DNA of 48,721 nt from the NCBI GenBank assembly GCA_002362575.1, contig DEUM01000002.1, positions 1-48,721 of the forward strand, read 5' to 3'. Under the pieces are notes generated by a model. It was not told where the DNA came from, ran no database searches, and worked only from the letters and a program-made list of their open reading frames with translations. The translations under genes were made by a program, and so were the position numbers. The DNA comes from Lachnoclostridium sp. UBA3262 (GTDB taxonomy: Bacteria > Bacillota > Clostridia > Lachnospirales > Lachnospiraceae). Shown one piece after another: positions 25,363 to 33,850 of this stretch; the first letter of the stretch is position 1, and each line of letters opens with the position of its first letter.

Positions 25363-26549
25363 TTCTTTTCAGCCTCTGCTTCGGGTGCTTCAAAATAACG
25401 GTCCAGCGCATTGAGGATCTCATCATCTTCCTCATCATCGGAATTGATATCTACAATCTCAATATCCTCTGCTCCTTGCTCCTGTACCGAGGCAGTTTCT
25501 TCCACGGCCGTCTCTGCGGTGTCATGAACTGTCTCCGTCATAACCGAAACCTTCGTTGCGTCCCCGGCAACCACATCAGATAATTCGGTTACTTCGATAT
25601 CGGCTTCCACGTTTTCTTCCTCCGGCTCATCAATATGGGAAATAAACTCGCGCCAATCAAAAACAGCCTCCACCGATGCAATCGCTACTTCAATCATATC
25701 ATCCGTAGGTTCTGCTGTCGTCAGCTTCTGAAGCCAGAGTCCCGGCTTACTCAGTACATTGATGACAGCATTGTCGTGGCTTCCAGCAAAACGGATAAAC
25801 TCATATGCCACTCCGGCAATCACAGGTACAAGCAACAGCCTCAGAACCATTCTCAGCCAAATATTTCCGACCGAAATAAACATGAAAAATAAAATGCTGA
25901 CAAACATAACAACCAGCATAAAGCTAGTCCCACAGCGCTTGTGCACCGTCGTCTGCTTTCCTACATTTTCTACCGTCAGCTCATAGCCACGCTCAACACA
26001 GTTTATTGATTTATGTTCCGCCCCATGGTACATAAATACCCTCTTTATATCCTCCATGAGCGAAATCAGCTTCACATACAAAACAAACAGGACTACCCGG
26101 ATAACCCCCTCCAGCAATCCTCGCAGTTGGGCAGAAGGAATCGGTTTTTTCAAAGCCTCGGAAACAAAAAATGGAACAAGGACAAAAATACCGATGGCTG
26201 CTACAATAGCTATAATCATCATGATTCCCATCAAAATGCTGTCCTTTTTTTCCTCCTGCTTTTTCTGCTCCTCCGTCTTTTCCTCCTGCTCCTGTTTTTC
26301 CTCCTCCTCTAAAAAAGAAGCGGAATAATTCAGCGTGCGCATACCTGTAATCAAAGACTCAACAAAAGTTACCACTCCCCGGACAATCGGAAGGTTCGTC
26401 ATCCTGTACCGTTCCCTGATACTTCTGTATGCCTGCTTTTTTATCTCAATATCATTATCAGACTTGCGGACTGCCACTGCATACTCGCCACTTCCTTTCA
26501 TCATGACGCCTTCAATGACCGCCTGACCACCAATACCAGAATATTTCAT
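25359..26549 (-). CDS. DUF1385 membrane protein
   Basis: A 396-residue protein. DUF1385 features are GGQAVIEGVMMKG at the N-terminus, NLPIVRGVVTFVESL, an acidic linker (about 80-100), membrane segments near 107-130, 150-165 and 210-255, and the family motif MYHGAEHKSINCVE. The last 90 residues are very acidic, rich in Glu, Asp and Thr, and probably disordered. The family is probably a metal-dependent membrane enzyme of unknown substrate. AGGAGG precedes the ATG. It leads prmC and prfA. Confidence 0.9.
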   Translation of the reverse strand: MKYSGIGGQAVIEGVMMKGSGEYAVAVRKSDNDIEIKKQAYRSIRERYRMTNLPIVRGVVTFVESLITGMRTLNYSASFLEEEEKQEQEEKTEEQKKQEEKKDSILMGIMMIIAIVAAIGIFVLVPFFVSEALKKPIPSAQLRGLLEGVIRVVLFVLYVKLISLMEDIKRVFMYHGAEHKSINCVERGYELTVENVGKQTTVHKRCGTSFMLVVMFVSILFFMFISVGNIWLRMVLRLLLVPVIAGVAYEFIRFAGSHDNAVINVLSKPGLWLQKLTTAEPTDDMIEVAIASVEAVFDWREFISHIDEPEEENVEADIEVTELSDVVAGDATKVSVMTETVHDTAETAVEETASVQEQGAEDIEIVDINSDDEEDDEILNALDRYFEAPEAEAEKK

Positions 26550-26597
26550 CTTTACCTCCTACGCTTCTTCGCTCCGCACATTAAAAACTTTCCACTT

Positions 26598-26635
26598 TGT
26601 AAAAAGGGCAGAGCCACGCGACTCTGCCCTTGTTT
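26598..26635 (-). terminator. Intrinsic terminator after rpmE
   Basis: A perfect ten-bp stem AAGGGCAGAG/CTCTGCCCTT (26622-26631 with 26604-26613) with a T run on the minus strand. It sits between rpmE and DUF1385, so DUF1385 may have its own promoter. Confidence 0.8.
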
Positions 26636-26643
26636 TCAATGAA

Positions 26644-26844
26644 TTATTTTAAGCCATACTTACGATTGAACTTATCAATCGCACCACGAGCTGCCATTGA
26701 CTTCTGCTGTCCGGTGTAAAACGGATGGCATTTAGAACATACTTCTACGTGAATATCCTCTTTCGTTGAACCTGTCACGAATTCGTTCCCGCAGTTACAG
26801 ACAACCTTTGCCTGATAATATTCTGGATGAATTCCCTCTCTCAT
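26644..26844 (-). CDS. rpmE: 50S ribosomal protein L31
   Basis: A 66-residue L31 of the zinc-binding type: cysteines in VVCNCGNEF and VCSKCHPFYTGQQ, and the conserved GAIDKFNRKYGLK end. It is part of the large ribosomal subunit. A GAGGTG site precedes the ATG. It lies between rho and DUF1385. Confidence 0.97.
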   Translation of the reverse strand: MREGIHPEYYQAKVVCNCGNEFVTGSTKEDIHVEVCSKCHPFYTGQQKSMAARGAIDKFNRKYGLK

Positions 26845-26960
26845 GCTTTTTCACCTCACTACTTATATTTTCCTTATTTATAAAAATAAAAGGATAATTG
26901 TCTTGCTCAAAAATTGCTCCATAATTGTATCATGAAATTTGTAGAAATGCAAGTCCTTTT

Positions 26961-28559
26961 TTAGTTCAAGTGCATTTTTTTAACCGTTTCAATGAATTCG
27001 TTGTTTGTTCTCGTCCTCTTAAACAAATTCAAAATCTGCTCCAAGGCCTGGTCAGACTTCATTCCGCCCAACGCTCTCCGGATTTTCAGCACAGCCTCCT
27101 GCTCCTCTTTATTTAACAATAAATCCTCACGCCTCGTACTGGATTTCTGAATATCAATAGCAGGAAAAATGCGTTTCTCAGAGAGACTGCGGTCTAACAC
27201 AAGCTCCATATTTCCAGTGCCCTTGAACTCCTCAAATACAACATCATCCATACGGCTTCCCGTATCGACAAGCGCCGTTGCCAGTATTGTCAGGCTGCCT
27301 CCCTCCCTCATATTTCTCGCTGCGCCAAAAAACCGTTTTGGCATATGCAGGGCTGCCGGATCCAGACCACCGGACAAAGTACGTCCACTCGGAGTAACCG
27401 TCAGATTATATGCTCTCGCAAGACGAGTAATACTATCTAACAGAATCATAACGTCCTCTCCGCCCTCGACAAGGCGTTTCGCACGTTCGATTACCATCTC
27501 CGACACCCTTTTATGGTTTTCCGGAAGCTCGTCAAAGGTAGAATAAATAACCTCTACCTTGTCGCCCTCAATGGATTCCTTAATATCCGTTACCTCCTCC
27601 GGGCGCTCATCTATCAAAAGAATAATCATGTTCATCTTCGGATAATTTTTTGTGACTGCTTTCGCCACCTGTTTGAGCAGAGTCGTTTTTCCTGTCTTTG
27701 GCTGTGATACAATCATACCACGCTGTCCCTTGCCGATTGGCGAAATCAAATCCAGTATACGCATGGATACTCCTGCTCCCGGTGTCTCCAAATGGATTCT
27801 ATGATTTGGAAAAACCGGCGTCAAGTCTTCAAATTTTTTACGGTTGTATATATAGCTTGCCGGTCTGCCATTAACCTTTTTCATATACAGCAGGGCGCTG
27901 AATTTTTCATTCTGCGTTCTCGTGCGCAGATTCCCCTCGATAATATCACCAGTCCGGAGTCCAAACCGACGAATGAACTGTGGAGAAACATAAACGTCAT
28001 TTTCTCCCGGAAGAAAGTTATCACAGCGGATAAAGCCATAACCTTCCGACATAATCTCCAAAATTCCATTTTTTGTTATTCCGCTGTCAAGCTCTTTCAG
28101 CTCCGTTGGGTGGACGTCTGCAATCTGCTTATCCCTTACAATCGAATACAATCCATCCGAGCCATCATGGCAACGCTGTTTCTGATTGTTATAATGATAA
28201 TTGGTGTTTTGTGCAGTCCGCTCTGAGTGATATTCCCGCCTTTGCTCTGGTCTATATTCCGGTCTATATTCTGTTCTATATTCAGAATGTTGCTCTGCCC
28301 GAGGTCTCTCCTTTGCCCTCGGAAGCTTTTTCTCCTGTCTTCTTTCGGACATTCTTTCCGTCGTCCTCTCCGGCGTCCTTGCGGATGACCGCTCCGGCTT
28401 CTTCTCCTCGTGTGCCTCATGAGCCGTCTCTGCCTCCTTCTGCAACACCTCAGCAAGTCTTGCGGAAAGCTCCGGCTTACGCAGGGCAGAAACCCCTTTC
28501 AGACCTTTTTCCTTCGCAATCTCCCTCAATTCCACTAATGTTTTTTTTGATAAATCCAT
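26961..28559 (-). CDS. rho: Transcription termination factor Rho with disordered N-terminal insertion
   Basis: A 532-residue Rho. Residues 1-40 are the Rho_N SAP-like helix bundle (LVELREIAKEKGLKGVSALR). Residues about 41-135 are an Arg/Glu/Tyr-rich low-complexity insertion with loose SEYRTEYRPEYRPEQR-type repeats. Residues 150-230 are the cold-shock RNA-binding domain, and the rest is the ATPase: Walker A QPKTGKT at 286-292, LLIDERPEEVTDI, and DSITRLARAYN. It terminates transcription as a hexameric RNA translocase. A strong promoter lies at 28700-28729 and a leader of about 130 bases could allow self-control. Confidence 0.96.
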   Translation of the reverse strand: MDLSKKTLVELREIAKEKGLKGVSALRKPELSARLAEVLQKEAETAHEAHEEKKPERSSARTPERTTERMSERRQEKKLPRAKERPRAEQHSEYRTEYRPEYRPEQRREYHSERTAQNTNYHYNNQKQRCHDGSDGLYSIVRDKQIADVHPTELKELDSGITKNGILEIMSEGYGFIRCDNFLPGENDVYVSPQFIRRFGLRTGDIIEGNLRTRTQNEKFSALLYMKKVNGRPASYIYNRKKFEDLTPVFPNHRIHLETPGAGVSMRILDLISPIGKGQRGMIVSQPKTGKTTLLKQVAKAVTKNYPKMNMIILLIDERPEEVTDIKESIEGDKVEVIYSTFDELPENHKRVSEMVIERAKRLVEGGEDVMILLDSITRLARAYNLTVTPSGRTLSGGLDPAALHMPKRFFGAARNMREGGSLTILATALVDTGSRMDDVVFEEFKGTGNMELVLDRSLSEKRIFPAIDIQKSSTRREDLLLNKEEQEAVLKIRRALGGMKSDQALEQILNLFKRTRTNNEFIETVKKMHLN

Positions 28560-28699
28560 ATCCTACTTCCTTTCTGTTTGCCCTCATAACCTCATCTATT
28601 TCGTCGCTTTGGGAAAATCTGAATATCGAAAAAGAATGTATTCTGCACAATGTAAAATAATGTCTGGCGACACCGCCAATAGACTTTTCGAATAGCAAT

Positions 28700-28729
28700 A
28701 TTATAACGCACTTTTATCCAAAACGTCAA
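28700..28729 (-). promoter_or_regulatory. Promoter of rho
   Basis: -35 TTGACG (28724-28729), 18-bp spacer, perfect -10 TATAAT (28700-28705). The leader to the rho start contains a GGCGGTGTCGCC hairpin. Confidence 0.75.
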
Positions 28730-28732
28730 CCA

Positions 28733-29959
28733 TTAAAAATCAATACCGTTTTTCTTCATCATTTCTCGCGCACTTTCAAGCGAATCTACACCCGTGCGGT
28801 TTTTAATCGGGGCAAATTCCCTGCTTCTGTCCACTTCATAGGAAAGGCAGTTATCCATCATATGAATCATATCCAGTATCAATGTTTCAAATTTGTAGCC
28901 GTTCGGTTCCTCTGGTTTTACCAGTTTCCCATTTTCGTTAATAAATGGAATCTTTTTCTCCACGATATGAACCGGCAGACTCTCATTCACAATTTTAGAC
29001 AATGTTTTAACCTCAAACAAGTAATTCAAAATCATACCATAGTTATAAAGCAGTTTTCCTTCGGCATCTCTGGAATGTATCATTTCATCCGTCATTTCAT
29101 AATACTCAACAATCGAAGGCTTACCGTCCTCCAGACACAGCACTCCGACCTTTTCATTTGGATCTGCCTTTGCTACTACCTTCGCTCCGCAGACACAGCC
29201 TGCCTCCAATGTCGCTCCGACAAAAACAGGATCAGCTATTTTCTGCAGTACATTATCCACTGCAAACGTATTCAGCCATTCAATGCCAAGTTCTTTCATC
29301 TTATCTAAAAGTCCCGCCTTTGCGAGAGAAGAAAACCATCCGCCATTTCCATTCGGAGAGACGGAAAGCTTATATTTATCTTCCATATATATTTTCCCAT
29401 CATAATCAACCGACGGGGCCATCTCCTGAATAAAGAAATAAATATATTCCCGGTTATATCCAAAATAATTATGCTCCTCAAAAAATCTCGTCGTGTCCTC
29501 GTTATTTTTCTCACTTGTCATGATAAAAAATGGGATCCACGCTCCTGCCTTTTTTACTACCTCAAGCAGATTGGATACTAACTGTTCAAAAAGGTAGAGT
29601 TCCTTATGGACACCGACATTTAACATTCCTTTCGGCTTATCAAGCCCAAGGCGTGTTCCCTGTCCTCCGGCAAGCAGCACCGCGCCAACCTTGCCAGCCT
29701 GAATCGCCTCCAAGCCCGCCTTTTCATACATATCCTTCTTTTCTTCAATTTCTGCCAGAGTCAGCGCCCCCAGCGGTTCCAGTTTCCCTTTTTCATTTTG
29801 CTTTGCACCATCCCCGATCAGTTCCAACAGGGAAAAATCCAAATCTGCAATCTGTCCCAGCAATACCTCCTTCTCCTCATGATTTAACTCCTCATAATAC
29901 TTCAGCAGATGCTCCTGACCATGGGATGTCAGTCTTGCCAGCGCTTCTTCGTATGTCAT
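28733..29959 (-). CDS. UDPGP-type uridylyltransferase (UTP-sugar pyrophosphorylase)
   Basis: A 408-residue type 1 UDP-sugar pyrophosphorylase of the AGX/UDPGP superfamily. The nucleotide-binding loop is VLLAGGQGTRLG followed by DKPKGML. Other motifs are FIMTSEKN, the VSPNGNGGWF stretch, and NTFAVDNVLQKIADPVF. It should make UDP-glucose or UDP-N-acetylhexosamine from UTP and the sugar 1-phosphate; the sugar cannot be chosen from the sequence. AAGGAG lies eight bases before the ATG. Its promoter is back to back with that of malic enzyme. Confidence 0.9.
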   Translation of the reverse strand: MTYEEALARLTSHGQEHLLKYYEELNHEEKEVLLGQIADLDFSLLELIGDGAKQNEKGKLEPLGALTLAEIEEKKDMYEKAGLEAIQAGKVGAVLLAGGQGTRLGLDKPKGMLNVGVHKELYLFEQLVSNLLEVVKKAGAWIPFFIMTSEKNNEDTTRFFEEHNYFGYNREYIYFFIQEMAPSVDYDGKIYMEDKYKLSVSPNGNGGWFSSLAKAGLLDKMKELGIEWLNTFAVDNVLQKIADPVFVGATLEAGCVCGAKVVAKADPNEKVGVLCLEDGKPSIVEYYEMTDEMIHSRDAEGKLLYNYGMILNYLFEVKTLSKIVNESLPVHIVEKKIPFINENGKLVKPEEPNGYKFETLILDMIHMMDNCLSYEVDRSREFAPIKNRTGVDSLESAREMMKKNGIDF

Positions 29960-29994
29960 ACCCTATATCTCCTTTCCAGAATTTTCTTTTCTCC

Positions 29995-30023
29995 ATTGTA
30001 CCCAGTTTATTGAAAAAGTACAA
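29995..30023 (-). promoter_or_regulatory. Promoter of the UDPGP gene
   Basis: -35 TTGTAC (30018-30023), 17-bp spacer, -10 TACAAT (29995-30000). Confidence 0.6.
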
Positions 30024-30032
30024 GAGAAAATG

Positions 30033-30061
30033 TTGTTTTTACTTATTATAAATGATATGAT
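30033..30061 (+). promoter_or_regulatory. Promoter of the malic enzyme operon
   Basis: -35 TTGTTT (30033-30038), 17-bp spacer, -10 TATGAT (30056-30061), divergent from the UDPGP promoter with nine bases between the two -35 boxes. Confidence 0.6.
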
Positions 30062-30106
30062 AAGATACAAAGTTCATAAACATGGAATGGAGGACAAGTA
30101 TAAATC

Positions 30107-31261
30107 ATGACACATGAAGAACAATCACTGGAGTTACATAGAGAATGGAATGGCAAGCTAGATATAGCGCCGAAATGCCGGGTTAAGTCCAGAGAGGATT
30201 TGGCTATTGCCTATACGCCGGGCGTGGCAGAGCCATGTAAAGCGATTGCTGAAAATAAAGAAAACGTCTATCAATACACAATTAAATCGAATACTGTTGC
30301 TGTCATATCAGATGGAAGCGCGGTTCTTGGTCTGGGAAATATCGGTGCCGAAGCCGCTATGCCGGTTATGGAGGGAAAGGCAGTTCTGTTTAAGGAATTT
30401 GGCGGTGTCAATGCTTTCCCTATCTGCCTTGATACACAGGACACAGAAGAAATCATCCGAACAATTGTCAATATCGCTCCCGCTTTCGGCGGCATCAATC
30501 TGGAGGACATTTCCGCCCCACGGTGTTTTGAAATCGAATCCCGCCTGAAGGAGCTTTTAAATATCCCTGTCTTTCACGATGACCAGCACGGTACGGCTAT
30601 TGTCGTCCTGTCTGGTATTATCAATGCTCTGAAAGTTACTGGTAAGAAAAAGGAAGAATGTCGTATCGTCGTCAACGGAGCTGGTTCCGCCGGGATTGCT
30701 ATCAGTAAACTTTTGCTCCGCTATGGTTTTAAACATCTTATCCTCTGCGATAAGTCTGGTATTTTAAACAGGCAGACGCCGGATTTAAACTGGATGCAGA
30801 AGGAAATGATGGAAGTAACAAATTTAGAAGGAAAAGAGGGCAGTCTTGCTGACGCCTTTGTCGGGGCCGATATCTTTGTCGGTGTTTCTGCGCCGGGTAT
30901 CGTATCCGAGGAAATGGTGGCTTCCATGAACCGTGACAGTATTCTCTTTGCCATGGCAAACCCAGTGCCGGAAATCATGCCAGACCTTGCCAAAAAGGCT
31001 GGCGCAAAAGTAGTTGGCACGGGACGCTCCGATTTTCCAAACCAAGTCAATAACGTTGTTGCTTTTCCGGGTATTTTCAAAGGAGCTCTGGAGGGCCGGG
31101 CTTCCCAGATTACGGAGGAGATGAAACTGGCAGCCGCCCTTGCCATCGCCTCCCTTGTTCCGGAAAACGAATTGAGCGAGGATAATATTATGCCGGAAGC
31201 ATTTGATCCACGGGTAGCTGACGTTGTGAGTGAAGCAGTCAGGGCACATATCCATGACTAG
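30107..31261 (+). CDS. NAD(P)-dependent malic enzyme
   Basis: A 384-residue short bacterial malic enzyme that oxidatively decarboxylates malate to pyruvate. N-terminal motifs are AYTPGVAEPCKAI and SDGSAVLGLGNIG. FHDDQHGTAIV carries the metal-binding acidic residues. The NAD(P) fold has VVNGAGSAGIAI, and later FAMANPVPEI. GGAGG lies 13 bases from the ATG, a rather long spacing. It leads an overlapping three-gene unit with the radical SAM and DUF4364 genes. Confidence 0.95.
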   Translation: MTHEEQSLELHREWNGKLDIAPKCRVKSREDLAIAYTPGVAEPCKAIAENKENVYQYTIKSNTVAVISDGSAVLGLGNIGAEAAMPVMEGKAVLFKEFGGVNAFPICLDTQDTEEIIRTIVNIAPAFGGINLEDISAPRCFEIESRLKELLNIPVFHDDQHGTAIVVLSGIINALKVTGKKKEECRIVVNGAGSAGIAISKLLLRYGFKHLILCDKSGILNRQTPDLNWMQKEMMEVTNLEGKEGSLADAFVGADIFVGVSAPGIVSEEMVASMNRDSILFAMANPVPEIMPDLAKKAGAKVVGTGRSDFPNQVNNVVAFPGIFKGALEGRASQITEEMKLAAALAIASLVPENELSEDNIMPEAFDPRVADVVSEAVRAHIHD

Positions 31262-32225
31262 GAAAATGTGGGGAGACAAGCCCTATCACTCTCTGGATTA
31301 TGAATGTAAACACCGTTTTGGGGAGAAGGTATATAAGGTTTCGCTGGATGGAGGCATGACCTGCCCAAACCGGGACGGCACGCTCGATACCCACGGCTGT
31401 ATATTTTGCAGTGAAGGCGGCTCGGGAGATTTTGCCTCCCCTCTCTGCCACTCCGTTACAGAACAGATTGACAACGGCATCCGGGGAATTTCCTCCCGCA
31501 AACAGACTGGCAGTAAATTTATTGCTTACTTTCAATCCTTTACAAACACCTATGCGCCTGTCTCACTGCTAAAGCCACTATACGAAGAGGCACTGGCGCA
31601 TCCTGACGTTGTTATGCTCTCTATTGCGACACGCCCGGACTGTCTTCCGGAAGATGTGCTGGAACTGCTGACGCAATGCCGCCACAAAAAACCTGTTCTC
31701 GTAGAACTCGGGCTGCAAAGTATTCATGACCGCACTGCCAGCTATATCCGCAGAGGATATCCCCTGAAAGTCTATGATACAGCAGTAGAATCCTTGAAAC
31801 AAAGGGATATCGAGGTTGTCACACACGTCATCGCCGGGCTTCCCTTTGAGACAAAACAGGATTTTCTGGATACGGTTTCCTATGTCGGAAAATCCGGCTC
31901 TGACGGTATCAAGCTACAGCTTCTGCACGTGTTAGAGGGAACCGATTTGGCAAAAGAATACCGCGACGGCATTTTCGATGTGCTGACAAGAGAAGAATAT
32001 CTGGACTGGATTGCCGCAGCACTGTCTATTCTGCCGGAAGACATTGTCATACACCGGCTTACCGGCGACGGCCCAAAGGATTTGTTAATCGCTCCTAAGT
32101 GGAGCAGTAGAAAACGGGAAGTATTAAATATGCTGCACCGGAAATTAAAAGATGAAGGCATTTGGCAGGGAATGAAAATTTCGTGTCAATCGGCGCATCA
32201 GAACGGAGGTCACTATGACGAGTGA
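31254..32225 (+). CDS. TIGR01212-type radical SAM protein (YhcC-like)
   Basis: About 323 residues. The N-terminus WGDKPYHSLDYECKHRFGEK and the cluster GGMTCPNRDGTLDTHGCIFC (C-x9-C-x2-C) fit the TIGR01212/YhcC radical SAM family rather than the common C-x3-C-x2-C spacing. SIATRPDCLP, VLVELGLQSIHDRT and HVIAGLPFET follow. The substrate is unknown; a tRNA or rRNA modification role is often guessed. The ATG at 31254 overlaps the malic enzyme stop by eight bases, and a second in-frame ATG at 31266 is possible. It overlaps DUF4364 by 11 bases. Confidence 0.88.
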   Translation: MTRKMWGDKPYHSLDYECKHRFGEKVYKVSLDGGMTCPNRDGTLDTHGCIFCSEGGSGDFASPLCHSVTEQIDNGIRGISSRKQTGSKFIAYFQSFTNTYAPVSLLKPLYEEALAHPDVVMLSIATRPDCLPEDVLELLTQCRHKKPVLVELGLQSIHDRTASYIRRGYPLKVYDTAVESLKQRDIEVVTHVIAGLPFETKQDFLDTVSYVGKSGSDGIKLQLLHVLEGTDLAKEYRDGIFDVLTREEYLDWIAAALSILPEDIVIHRLTGDGPKDLLIAPKWSSRKREVLNMLHRKLKDEGIWQGMKISCQSAHQNGGHYDE

Positions 32226-32733
32226 ATCTATCACAATCTACAAACTAATTATCCTATATACACTCAGCAGGGTGGACTCCCCTCTCCCGCAGGGTATCAT
32301 TTCGGACTATATTATCAATCAAGGGTACACCAATTATTTTAATGTGCAGGATGCTTTTGGAGAACTTCTGCAGGCCGGACTGATTCAGGAAAATACTACC
32401 TATCATCTCTCTTACTATGAGCTGACACAAACCGGACTGGAAACCCTGAATCTATTTGGGGGGCAGCTATCTTCTAAGATTCGGGAGGAAATAAACAACT
32501 ATCTGAAAACAAACCAATACGATATTATAAATGAAACCGCCCTTGTCAGCGATTATCATCTGACAACAGACGGTTCCTATCTTGCCACCTGCAGCATCCG
32601 TGAAAAAAATCACGAAATCTTCAGTCTGGCTCTGGAAGTTCCTACCGAAGAAGATGCTGTAAAAATCTGTAATAATTGGGAAACACAAAGTACCATACTG
32701 TATCAGGCAGCCATAAAACATCTGCTTCCATAA
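32215..32733 (+). CDS. DUF4364 winged-helix protein
   Basis: A 172-residue protein that looks like the DUF4364 family of clostridial winged-helix proteins: ITIYKLIILYTLSRVDSPLP, FNVQDAFGELLQAGLI, YELTQTGLETLNLF. The second half is beta-rich (GSYLATCSIRE, FSLALEVPTEEDAV). It may be a transcription factor, but no target is known. It overlaps the radical SAM gene, so the two are translationally coupled. No clear terminator was seen between it and the convergent gene 33 bp away. Confidence 0.82.
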   Translation: MTSESITIYKLIILYTLSRVDSPLPQGIISDYIINQGYTNYFNVQDAFGELLQAGLIQENTTYHLSYYELTQTGLETLNLFGGQLSSKIREEINNYLKTNQYDIINETALVSDYHLTTDGSYLATCSIREKNHEIFSLALEVPTEEDAVKICNNWETQSTILYQAAIKHLLP

Positions 32734-32765
32734 ACGGTTACTCGATTTTCCCTTATATGTTATTT

Positions 32766-33209
32766 CTATTTTTTCTCACTATTTACAAATCTCATCTCGC
32801 CCTTTTGCTGCTGGCTGTCATCCGCAAGTACATTGTAAGAACCAGATTTCTTACTTTCAGTAGCCTGTTTTTTCGCACAGGCTGCACATAGTGTACCAGA
32901 ACGGATTGCCACTCCGCATCTCAGACAAAAATTATATGTCTCGGAGTTCTCCACGACTTCGATTCTGCCACTCTTTAAAAAATCACTAATCGTACGGCGG
33001 CTCACTCCGGTCTCCCTTGAGAGAACAACCGCATTACTTGGTCCATTCTCCTCTAAATAGCGTTTTACTTTGCCAAAATCCGTTACAAATTCATTTCCAC
33101 ATTCCTCGCAGACATAAACGCCGCTCCCCTTGTACTCCATTCTTCCGGAGCAGGCTTGACATGTACGGTCCACTAACTCCATGGATGTATTATCTGCAAA
33201 TCTATCCAT
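32766..33209 (-). CDS. Zinc-ribbon/HTH protein, YvyF-like
   Basis: About 147 residues. An N-terminal four-Cys zinc ribbon (CQACSGRMEY, then CEECGNEF) is followed by a helix-turn-helix (AVVLSRETGVSRRTISDFLKSG) and a C-terminal second Cys cluster (CLRCGVAIRSGTLCAAC). This order recalls the TIGR03826/YvyF flagellar-operon protein, but there are no flagellar genes in this window. I chose the ATG at 33209; the earlier ATG at 33248 has no ribosome binding site. The role may be gene regulation. Confidence 0.7.
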   Translation of the reverse strand: MDRFADNTSMELVDRTCQACSGRMEYKGSGVYVCEECGNEFVTDFGKVKRYLEENGPSNAVVLSRETGVSRRTISDFLKSGRIEVVENSETYNFCLRCGVAIRSGTLCAACAKKQATESKKSGSYNVLADDSQQQKGEMRFVNSEKK

Positions 33210-33271
33210 ACGTCGTCCCTTCTTTCCTGTCAGCAACATGGTTTTCATTTTGTTTAAATTTCATAATATAT

Positions 33272-33805
33272 CTATTTCTTTCCAAAACATTCTTCGTAAT
33301 TTTCAATACACTGCTCAATAACAGCTACCGCCTCCGTCGGCCCGCCAAATTCCTTTACCGCCGTATCCTTGTTCTCCAAATCCTTATAAATACTGAAAAA
33401 GTGACGGATTTCTTCAAAAATATGCTTAGGTAACTGCTCAATATCCGTATAATAATTATATGTCGGATCATTATACGGAATGGCAATAATTTTCTCATCC
33501 CGGGCTCCATTATCCAGCATATACATAACGCCAATCGGATAACAGCGCACCAGTGATAATGGTTCTATATCCTCCGAGCAAATCACAAGGACATCCAAAG
33601 GATCCTTATCATCTCCGTATGTCCGCGGAATAAATCCATAGTTTGCCGGATAGTGTGCCGATGTATAGAGAATCCGGTCCAATATAATCAACCCAGTCTC
33701 CTTATCAAGTTCATACTTTTTTTTACTTCCTTTTGAGATTTCAATCGTTGCAATAAAATCGGTAGGGGAAATTCTTTCCCTGCTTATATCATGCCAAATA
33801 TTCAT
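33272..33805 (-). CDS. ppa: Type I inorganic pyrophosphatase
   Basis: A 177-residue soluble family I pyrophosphatase that hydrolyses pyrophosphate to two phosphates. The active-site signature is YGFIPRTYGDDKDPLDVLV, with the acidic metal ligands. KYELDKETGLI lies upstream and ARDEKIIAIPYNDP downstream. Length matches the family. It follows the lytic transglycosylase gene by about 45 bp on the same strand. Confidence 0.95.
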   Translation of the reverse strand: MNIWHDISRERISPTDFIATIEISKGSKKKYELDKETGLIILDRILYTSAHYPANYGFIPRTYGDDKDPLDVLVICSEDIEPLSLVRCYPIGVMYMLDNGARDEKIIAIPYNDPTYNYYTDIEQLPKHIFEEIRHFFSIYKDLENKDTAVKEFGGPTEAVAVIEQCIENYEECFGKK

Positions 33806-33850
33806 AATAGCCCTCGCTTCTGCGCTATTTCTGTACTAGTGTGCTCTGTA

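Noticed and set aside
28477..28698. 73-codon frame overlapping the rho start
   Set aside because: It spans the rho leader and the first codons of rho in another frame, with no family features.
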